A DNA stretch of 6,973 nucleotides from Prevotellaceae bacterium UBA1075 (GTDB lineage Bacteria; Bacteroidota; Bacteroidia; Bacteroidales; Bacteroidaceae), in NCBI GenBank assembly GCA_002316015.1, contig DCCS01000015.1, positions 1 to 6,973 of the forward strand, read 5' to 3'. The position numbers and the translations under genes are program-made. The notes beneath the pieces were generated by a model, which searched no databases, was not told the origin of the DNA, and worked only from the letters and a program-made list of their open reading frames with translations. Shown piece after piece: positions 1 to 4,912 of this stretch. Position 1 is the stretch's first letter. The number at the start of each line of letters is the position of its first letter.

Positions 1-37
1 CATTGACGCGCAAGCATTCCATGGCGTTTATTGTAAC

Positions 38-68
38 TTTGTGCAACCACAAAAAAGGTGTACCTTTG
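38..68 (+). promoter_or_regulatory. Bacteroidetes-type promoter upstream of the small TPR gene
   Basis: A -33 box TTTG (38-41) lies exactly 19 bp before a -7 box TACCTTTG (61-68). This matches the Bacteroidetes primary sigma consensus TTTG-N19-TAnnTTTG, and transcription should start a few bases after 68. The -33 box is itself the end of a second -7-like word, TAACTTTG (34-41), but I see no -33 partner at the right distance for that one. The -7 box lies in an inverted repeat, AAAGGT (54-59) and ACCTTT (62-67). Motif-based; the start site is not demonstrated. Confidence 0.75.
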
Positions 69-99
69 TGCGTCAAACAGAAATGACAGAAAAGGAAAT

Positions 100-312
100 A
101 TGGAAAAGGAAGTGATAGAGATGGCCATTCAGGCTCTGACAGAGGAGATAGAGAAGGATTCCAAAAATGCAGTGCTGCTGAAGGAGCGCGGAAGACTGCA
201 CCTGATGGCCGGGGAGACAGCCCTTGCCATGCATGACCTGATGGCCGCAGCTGCCGTTGACCCGCATCTGCTGGATGGCATGAATGGTCATTTTCATGCC
301 GAAAGGAAATAA
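100..312 (+). CDS. Small TPR-like protein, 70 aa
   Basis: This short acidic helical protein appears to hold one complete tetratricopeptide unit. Residues about 23-56 fit the TPR pattern: a Leu-x-x-x-Gly-x-x-x-x-x-x-Gly core (around R30-G31 and G38), Ala/Asp at regular spacing, and a terminal Asp-Pro (D54-P55). The preceding helix, rich in Glu and Lys (residues 1-22), may be the last helix of a degenerate unit. I chose ATG 100 because the reading frame upstream (to a GTG at 58) would begin before the predicted transcription start, and because AAGG (92-95) lies just in front of ATG 100. There is no signal peptide or membrane segment. A single TPR unit usually acts in protein contacts or as part of an oligomer; no specific function can be assigned. 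It has its own promoter and lies just upstream of the aromatic operon promoter, with no recognisable terminator between them. Confidence 0.65.
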   Translation: MEKEVIEMAIQALTEEIEKDSKNAVLLKERGRLHLMAGETALAMHDLMAAAAVDPHLLDGMNGHFHAERK

Positions 313-326
313 AAATGGCAAATTCG

Positions 327-357
327 TTTGCTGTTCGAAAGGAAAGTGGTAACTTTG
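327..357 (+). promoter_or_regulatory. Promoter of the attenuated Phe/Tyr operon
   Basis: TTTG (327-330), a 19 bp spacer and TAACTTTG (350-357) match the Bacteroidetes promoter consensus at its usual spacing. Transcription should begin around 361-367, giving about 25-30 nt before the leader peptide start and a leader of about 220 nt before pheA. An inverted repeat AAAGT (343-347) and ACTTT (352-356) overlaps the -7 box; it might be an operator or chance. Confidence 0.8.
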
Positions 358-391
358 TCGTGCATTTGAAAGCAAACATGCAAGAAAGCGT

Positions 392-457
392 ATGACACAG
401 ACTGGTAAGTTCTATTACGGATTCTACTTTTACTTTTACTTTAGCAAGCTGAAGTGA
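392..457 (+). CDS. Phe/Tyr-rich attenuator leader peptide, 21 aa
   Basis: An ATG at 392 opens a 21-codon frame ending in TGA (455-457). Residues 7-17 read FYYGFYFYFYF: five Phe and five Tyr among eleven residues, encoded at 410-442. Both Phe codons and both Tyr codons are used, so this is not a simple repeat slip. Such peptides are not products in themselves; the ribosome translating them measures charged tRNA supply. The operon downstream makes both Phe and Tyr, which fits the two residue types exactly. AAGAAAG (382-388) could assist initiation. A five-codon frame at 378-395 overlaps the start as ATGA and is probably chance. The peptide resembles in concept the Phe-rich pheA leader peptide of enterobacteria, but I recognise no sequence homologue. 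Confidence is high because peptide, terminator and target genes agree. Confidence 0.9.
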   Translation: MTQTGKFYYGFYFYFYFSKLK

Positions 458-557
458 ACGGGAATCTGTGTGGACAAGCCAAATGGTGCAAGACAGAACT
501 TGAAGAGACAAACGATAAACAGAAATCCCGCTCAGCAATGACGCGGGATTTTCTTTT
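395..557 (+). promoter_or_regulatory. Ribosome-mediated attenuator with antiterminator
   Basis: Four segments can be paired by eye. Segment 1 is ACACAGA (395-401) in codons 2-4 of the leader peptide; it pairs over 7 bp with TCTGTGT (465-471). Segment 2, CGGGA (459-463) plus TCTGT (465-469), pairs over 10 bp with segment 3, ACAGA (519-523) plus TCCCG (526-530), leaving a small A/AA internal loop. Segment 3 (523-531) otherwise pairs with segment 4 (543-551) to form the terminator. Segment 2 starts just after the peptide stop codon. A ribosome stalled on the Phe/Tyr codons (410-442) leaves segment 2 free to make the antiterminator. A ribosome that reaches the stop covers segment 2 and lets the terminator form. 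The pairings are seen in the sequence; the switching is inferred from classical attenuators. Confidence 0.82.
523..557 (+). terminator. Intrinsic terminator of the attenuator
   Basis: A perfect 9 bp stem, AAATCCCGC (523-531) with GCGGGATTT (543-551), is topped by a TCA/TGA extension (532-534 with 539-541, C542 bulged) closing on a GCAA (GNRA-type) tetraloop at 535-538. The stem runs into TTTTCTTTT. It lies 29 bp before the pheA start, so termination here would silence the whole operon. Confidence 0.9.
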
Positions 558-585
558 GCAGGACGAAACAGAAAACAAGAGACAA

Positions 586-1425
586 ATGAGAAGAGTGGCC
601 ATACAGGGCATCAAGGGCAGTTTTCACGATATAGCCGTCCATAGATACTTCGAGGGCGAGCCAGTCCAGTTGATATGCTGCGATACCTTCGAGGAGGTGT
701 TCGCGCGTCTGTGTGATGACGCCGATGCCGCCCTGGTTGCCATCGAGAACACCATTGCGGGCAGCCTGCTGCACAACTATGAACTGCTGATGGAGAGCGG
801 CGCCACCATTGTGGGGGAACACAAGTTGCGCATCAGCCACAGCATCATGTGCCTGCCCGACGAGGACTGGGCCGATATCACCGAGGTCAACTCGCATCCT
901 GTCGCGCTGATGCAGTGCCGCGACTTCCTTGCCAGGCACAGTGAGATGAAAGTGGTGGAGGTGGCCGACACGGCAGGAGCAGCCGCACACATCAGCAAGT
1001 GTCATCTGCGCGGGCACGCCGCCATTTGCCACAAGGACGCGGCCGCCATCTACGGGATGAGGGTGCTCGAGACGGGCATCGAGACCAACAAGCACAATTT
1101 CACACGCTTCATGGTGCTCGCACGTCCCGAGAAGGCCGGACGGATGCGGCGCGTGCAGGATGCCAACAAGGCCAGCCTGGCCTTCACCCTGCCCCATGAG
1201 GAGGGCTCGCTCAGCGCCATCCTGTCCATCCTGTCCTTCTATAAACTCAATCTGACCAAGATCCAGTCACTGCCCATCATAGGGAAGGAGTGGCAGTACA
1301 TGTTTTACATTGACCTCTCGTTTGACCGTGACCCCAGGCTTCACCAGGCAGTCAACGCCATCAGCCCGCTCGTCACCGAATTGAGGATACTGGGAGAATA
1401 TCAAGATGGAAAGCAAAGTGTATAA
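586..1425 (+). CDS. pheA: Prephenate dehydratase with ACT domain
   Basis: Cytosolic enzyme converting prephenate to phenylpyruvate, the committed Phe step. It has 279 residues, normal for a monofunctional dehydratase with no fused mutase. Visible catalytic-domain motifs are the N-terminal IQGIKGSFH (6-14), IENTIAGS (53-60, family IENS), SHPVALMQC (103-111), DTAGAA (128-133) and the catalytic TRF (173-175), whose Thr is essential in the family. The ACT domain (about 195-275) has GSL (207-209) in place of the GAL motif and IQSLP (226-230) in place of ESRP, the Phe-binding loops, so Phe feedback inhibition is likely but the pocket is variant. ATG 586 is chosen because the fold starts immediately after it. 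An in-frame extension to 454 would have to be translated through the terminator hairpin and has no family similarity. First gene of the operon; its end overlaps the next gene by 20 bp. Confidence 0.95.
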   Translation: MRRVAIQGIKGSFHDIAVHRYFEGEPVQLICCDTFEEVFARLCDDADAALVAIENTIAGSLLHNYELLMESGATIVGEHKLRISHSIMCLPDEDWADITEVNSHPVALMQCRDFLARHSEMKVVEVADTAGAAAHISKCHLRGHAAICHKDAAAIYGMRVLETGIETNKHNFTRFMVLARPEKAGRMRRVQDANKASLAFTLPHEEGSLSAILSILSFYKLNLTKIQSLPIIGKEWQYMFYIDLSFDRDPRLHQAVNAISPLVTELRILGEYQDGKQSV

Positions 1426-2611
1426 GGTAAGGCCGGCCGACAGGCTGGCTGCGGTGAACGAGTATTATTTCAGCCGCAAGGGAAAGGAGGTCGCACGGCT
1501 CAATGCCGAGGGCAAGGACATCATCAGCCTGGCCATAGGCAGCCCCGACATGCCGCCTTCCAGGGAGACCGTGGATGTGCTGTGCGAGCAGGCACGCAGA
1601 CCCGACGCGCATGGCTATCAGCCCACCGTGGGCACCAGGGAACTGCGTGAGGCCATGGCGCGTTTCTACAGCCGGTGGTATGGAGTACAATTGGACGCCG
1701 ACACAGAGGTACAGCCTCTGATAGGCAGCAAGGAAGGTATCCTGCATGTCACGCTTGCCTTTGTGAATCCTGGGGAGGAGGTGCTGGTGCCCAATCCCGG
1801 CTATCCCACTTACACCAGTCTGAGCAAATTGTTGGGAGCCAAAGTGGTCAACTATGACCTGCTTCCCGAGAACGGCTGGCAGCCGGACTTTGATGAACTG
1901 GGACGCATGGATTTGAGCCGTGTGCGTCTGATGTGGACCAACTATCCCAACATGCCCACTGGAGCTCCCGCACGCCGGGAGACTTATGAGCGGCTCGTGG
2001 CATTTGCCCGCAAGCATGACATCGTGGTGGTGAACGACAATCCCTACAGTTTCATTCTCAACCACGGGGAGAAACTCTCCATACTGCAGGTTCCGGGAGC
2101 AAAGGACTGCTGCATAGAGTTCAACTCGATGTCCAAGAGCCACAACATGCCAGGGTGGCGTGTGGGCTTGCTGGCCACCAACGCACAGTTTGTACAGTGG
2201 ATACTGAAGGTGAAGAGCAACATTGACTCCGGCACGTTCAGAGCCCTGCAACTGGCGGCAGCGCGGGCCTATGACAACACTGACGAATGGCACGCGCAGG
2301 CCAACGTGGGCACTTACAGCAGGCGGCGGGCCATGGCCGAGGAAATCATGACAACACTCGGCTGCCAGTTTGACCCCGGACAGACGGGCATGTTCCTCTG
2401 GGGCAGGATTCCTGACGCATATGCCGATGCCGAGCAACTCACGGAGCGTGTCCTGCACGAGGCCAGGGTGTTCGTTACACCCGGTTTCATCTTCGGCAGC
2501 AACGGCAGGCGCTACATACGCATAAGCCTTTGTGCCAAGGACGACAAGTTCCAGGAGGCGGTGCGTCGCGTGCGTGAGGTGTGGGGCAAGCCTCTGGCCA
2601 CACAGGCGTGA
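1406..2611 (+). CDS. Class I/II PLP aminotransferase, probable aromatic/prephenate aminotransferase
   Basis: Fold-type I aminotransferase of 401 residues, normal for the family. PLP-site residues are visible: GSK (107-109, phosphate binding), NYPNMPTG (179-186, the NPxNPTG equivalent), D211 and Y214 in the VNDNPY segment (D211 should contact the pyridine nitrogen), Schiff-base lysine K244 in SMSK, R252 in PGWRVG, and R372 in YIRIS for the substrate carboxylate. Homologues are usually labelled aspartate or LL-diaminopimelate aminotransferase, and sequence alone does not settle the substrate. The context argues for transamination of phenylpyruvate and 4-hydroxyphenylpyruvate, completing Phe and Tyr, or possibly of prephenate itself. 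ATG 1406 lies inside the last codons of pheA (20 bp overlap), pointing to translational coupling and a fixed enzyme ratio. Family assignment is firm; substrate is inferred. Confidence 0.88.
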   Translation: MESKVYKVRPADRLAAVNEYYFSRKGKEVARLNAEGKDIISLAIGSPDMPPSRETVDVLCEQARRPDAHGYQPTVGTRELREAMARFYSRWYGVQLDADTEVQPLIGSKEGILHVTLAFVNPGEEVLVPNPGYPTYTSLSKLLGAKVVNYDLLPENGWQPDFDELGRMDLSRVRLMWTNYPNMPTGAPARRETYERLVAFARKHDIVVVNDNPYSFILNHGEKLSILQVPGAKDCCIEFNSMSKSHNMPGWRVGLLATNAQFVQWILKVKSNIDSGTFRALQLAAARAYDNTDEWHAQANVGTYSRRRAMAEEIMTTLGCQFDPGQTGMFLWGRIPDAYADAEQLTERVLHEARVFVTPGFIFGSNGRRYIRISLCAKDDKFQEAVRRVREVWGKPLATQA

Positions 2612-2729
2612 CTAAAGGACAAACGCGTGAGAGAGACAGGGATATAACAGAAAACAAATACATCGGCAGGAGTGGGGGAGAGCCAGGAACGGCAGAGCCC
2701 GCGTCCCGCACAAAACATTACAATACATT

Positions 2730-3797
2730 ATGGAACTGGACATTCAGCCACTAAACTTGCCAGGAATTGAGGCAAAGCGCCCTCTGGTAATCGCAGGCCC
2801 CTGCAGTGCCGAGACAGAAGAACAGGTGATGACAACGGCCAGGAGTTTGGCCTCGAAAGGTGTGAAACTCTTCAGAGCAGGCATCTGGAAACCACGCACA
2901 AAGCCCGGAGGCTTTGAGGGACATGGCGAGAAGGCCTTGCCCTGGATGCGCCGCGTCAAGGAGGAGACAGGCATGCTTATCACCACCGAAGTGGCAACCC
3001 CAAAACATGTGGAGGCCGCGCTCAAGGCTGGCATGGACTTGCTGTGGGTGGGAGCACGCACGACCACCAATCCCTTTGCCATGCAGGAACTGGCCGACAG
3101 CCTGCGCGGGGTGGACATCCCCGTGCTGGTCAAGAACCCCGTAAGCCCCGACCTGGAACTGTGGATAGGGGGACTGCTGCGCATCAACGGGGCCGGCATC
3201 AAGCGCCTGGGTGCTATCCATCGCGGCTTCAGCAGCACAGACCAAAAACTCTACCGCAACACGCCCCTGTGGCACATACCCATCGAGTTGCACCGCCGCA
3301 TCCCCAGCCTTCCCATCATCTGCGACCCCAGCCACATCGGCGGCAGGAGGGACTTGATAGCCCCGCTCTGCCAGCAGGCTATGGACATGGGCTTTGACGG
3401 GCTGATAGTGGAGAGCCATTGCATGCCCGACGAGGCCTGGAGCGACGCCAAGCAGCAGGTGACTCCAGACGTGCTTGACTTCATCCTGGACCGCCTGGTG
3501 ATACGTGACAATGTGGAGATGACAGAGTCCCTGGCAAGCCTCAGGAAACAGATAGACGGGATGGATGACCAGCTGATGGACCTCATGACCAAGCGGATGC
3601 GCGTGAGCCGTGAGATAGCCCAGTACAAGAAGGAGCACAACATGGCCGTGGTGCAGACCGGACGCTATGGCGAGATACTGGACAAGCGCGGGGCACAGGG
3701 AGCCCTGTGCGGCATGGACCCCACCTTTGTCAAGAAGGTGTATGAGGCCATCCACGAGGAGAGCGTGCGGCAGCAGATGGAGATAATAAACAAGTAG
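2730..3797 (+). CDS. aroF: Bifunctional DAHP synthase (type I beta)/chorismate mutase
   Basis: Joins PEP and erythrose 4-phosphate to DAHP (first shikimate step) and converts chorismate to prephenate. The barrel (about 1-258) shows AGPCSAE (22-28), KPRTKP (54-59), GARTTTNP (108-115) and DPSHIGGRR (199-207). C25, H202, E228 and D239 match the Cys/His/Glu/Asp metal ligands, with family spacing between the last three. There is no N-terminal regulatory extension. An AroQ-type helical mutase (about 263-355) carries R272, R289, K300 and R312, spaced like the active-site R11, R28, K39 and R51 of E. coli. In Prevotella nigrescens the fused mutase also acts as the allosteric module, sensing prephenate (known of the family); the same is inferred here. 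A 118 bp gap precedes it, with no promoter, terminator or other ATG that I can see, so it is probably cotranscribed. There is no clear Shine-Dalgarno, only A/T-rich sequence before ATG 2730. Confidence 0.95.
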   Translation: MELDIQPLNLPGIEAKRPLVIAGPCSAETEEQVMTTARSLASKGVKLFRAGIWKPRTKPGGFEGHGEKALPWMRRVKEETGMLITTEVATPKHVEAALKAGMDLLWVGARTTTNPFAMQELADSLRGVDIPVLVKNPVSPDLELWIGGLLRINGAGIKRLGAIHRGFSSTDQKLYRNTPLWHIPIELHRRIPSLPIICDPSHIGGRRDLIAPLCQQAMDMGFDGLIVESHCMPDEAWSDAKQQVTPDVLDFILDRLVIRDNVEMTESLASLRKQIDGMDDQLMDLMTKRMRVSREIAQYKKEHNMAVVQTGRYGEILDKRGAQGALCGMDPTFVKKVYEAIHEESVRQQMEIINK

Positions 3798-3806
3798 GGC
3801 GGCAAG

Positions 3807-4580
3807 ATGAGAATACTGATTCTGGGTGCGGGCAAGATGGGCTCGTTCTTTACCGATGTGCTCTCCTTTGACCATGACTGTGCCGTGTATGAGGTGGACG
3901 CGCGCCGCATGCGGTTCCTCTATCACACGCAGCGGTTCACCAGTATGGAGGAGATAAAGGCTTTCAGACCAGAACTGGTCATCAATGCCGTCACGCTGAA
4001 GTACACGCTTCAGGTTTTCGGGCAGGTGATTCCTTACCTGCCCAAGGACTGCATCATCAGTGACATCAGCAGCGTGAAGACGGATTTCCTGCAGTTTTAC
4101 GAGGCCTCCGGCATGCGTTATGTGAGCACACACCCTATGTTTGGCCCCACTTTCGCCAACCTTGGGGCACTCTCCTCCGAGAACGCCATTGTCATCAAGG
4201 AGGGCGACTACATGGGGCGCATCTTCTTCCTCGACCTGTATCGCCGTCTGGGACTCCATGTGCATGAGTACACATTCGGGGAGCATGATGAGGCCATGGC
4301 CTACAGTTTGTCGGTTCCCTTTGTGAGCACCTTCGTCTTCAGTGCGGTCATGAAGCACCAGGACGCGCCTGGGACGACTTTCAAGAGGCACCTGGCCATA
4401 GCGCGCGGAGTGCTCTCCGAGGACGACACGCTGCTCAGGGAAATCCTCTTCAACCCGCGTACCAAGAGCCATGTGGAGCAGATACGTGACGAGTTGAAGG
4501 AACTGATACACATCATTGATGACCGCGACGAGGAGGGCTTGGGCGCGTATCTCACCCGCATTCGCGGCAACATACGTTAA
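3807..4580 (+). CDS. tyrA: Prephenate dehydrogenase
   Basis: Oxidatively decarboxylates prephenate to 4-hydroxyphenylpyruvate, the committed Tyr step. At 257 residues it is a minimal TyrA: a Rossmann domain plus a helical dimerisation domain, with no mutase fusion and no C-terminal ACT domain. The dinucleotide loop is GAGKMG (7-12); acidic residues at the end of strand 2 (E29, D31) favour NAD+ over NADP+. DISSVK (86-91) and HPMFGP (109-114) are family signatures, H109 being the catalytic His. EHD (159-161) opens the helical domain in the manner of the E. coli enzyme. Just after it, F172 falls where E. coli TyrA has a histidine linked to Tyr inhibition. It begins 9 bp after the aroF stop and is the last gene of the operon. 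Arogenate as substrate cannot be excluded from sequence. Confidence 0.93.
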   Translation: MRILILGAGKMGSFFTDVLSFDHDCAVYEVDARRMRFLYHTQRFTSMEEIKAFRPELVINAVTLKYTLQVFGQVIPYLPKDCIISDISSVKTDFLQFYEASGMRYVSTHPMFGPTFANLGALSSENAIVIKEGDYMGRIFFLDLYRRLGLHVHEYTFGEHDEAMAYSLSVPFVSTFVFSAVMKHQDAPGTTFKRHLAIARGVLSEDDTLLREILFNPRTKSHVEQIRDELKELIHIIDDRDEEGLGAYLTRIRGNIR

Positions 4581-4912
4581 TTCAAGGCCCTTCTCCCGTC
4601 TTCATTTCTTTGAATTGGGGAGTGCAGGAAAGAAAGGCCGCAAGAGAAAGTGATTGCCCCGTCTGTCGCGGAGGCCGCCACTTCCTCATGCTGCCTCATG
4701 CACATAATATAATGACAAAAGGTACAGTATTCTTGGATTTTATTTGTATTTTTGCTACAGCGGACGAAGAATTGCTTGATTTGTACAGCAACACCAGGTT
4801 AAGCGAGGCTTCTGGCGCGGCTAAGTCCTGAGGCACTTTCTGGAGCCCCCGGAACTTATTTGAAGACATCATAGAATTACAGTGTTGCGGAAAGGGTAAA
4901 CCGGCATACATC
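4581..4912 (+). other. Gene-free interval between tyrA and the secreted propeller gene
   Basis: These 332 bp hold no convincing gene. The first part has a weak inverted repeat, AATTCAA (4579-4585) with TTGAATT (4610-4616), separated by 24 nt and without a following T-run, so the end of the aromatic operon is not clearly marked. GCGG-AGG-CCGC (near 4669-4679) is a small GC stem, also without a T-run. A markedly A/T-rich stretch (about 4701-4785) contrasts with its surroundings and probably carries the promoter of the next gene. TTGCT (4772-4776) and AGCAA (4787-4791) form a short inverted repeat there. Further on, AAGT (4824-4827) and ACTT (4836-4839) flank a CCTGAGG core. None of these is assigned a role. 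Confidence 0.5.
4747..4754 (+). promoter_or_regulatory. Candidate -7 box for the propeller gene
   Basis: TATTTTTG matches TAnnTTTG exactly, and it sits in the A/T-rich part of the gap. No TTG-type -33 box lies about 19 bp upstream, so the promoter is incomplete as read; it may need an activator or may be chance. If real, the 5' untranslated region would be about 150 nt. Confidence 0.3.

Noticed and set aside
454..585. In-frame N-terminal extension of pheA starting at 454
   Set aside because: It would begin inside the leader peptide, translate through the terminator hairpin, and adds 44 residues with no family similarity; ATG 586 gives the normal dehydratase start.
2612..2729. Second leader or internal promoter before aroF
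   Set aside because: No TAnnTTTG box, no ATG-initiated short frame and no terminator-like hairpin is visible in the 118 bp gap.
2751..4511. 586-codon open frame on the - strand across aroF and tyrA
   Set aside because: It is antisense to two genes with complete catalytic motifs and lacks any recognisable domain; long antisense frames are common in GC-rich coding DNA.
4579..4616. Inverted repeat AATTCAA/TTGAATT as the terminator of the aromatic operon
   Set aside because: A 7 bp A/T-rich stem with a 24 nt loop and no T-run is too weak to call a terminator.
4708..4713. TATAAT as a sigma70 -10 box
   Set aside because: Bacteroidota primary sigma factors use TAnnTTTG rather than TATAAT, and no TTGACA partner is present.
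4712..4831. A possible 39-residue ORF starting at ATG 4712, in the gap before the propeller gene
   Set aside because: It starts upstream of the candidate -7 box, has no recognisable ribosome site or family similarity, and its composition gives no clear coding signal. It could be a real small protein but is not supported.
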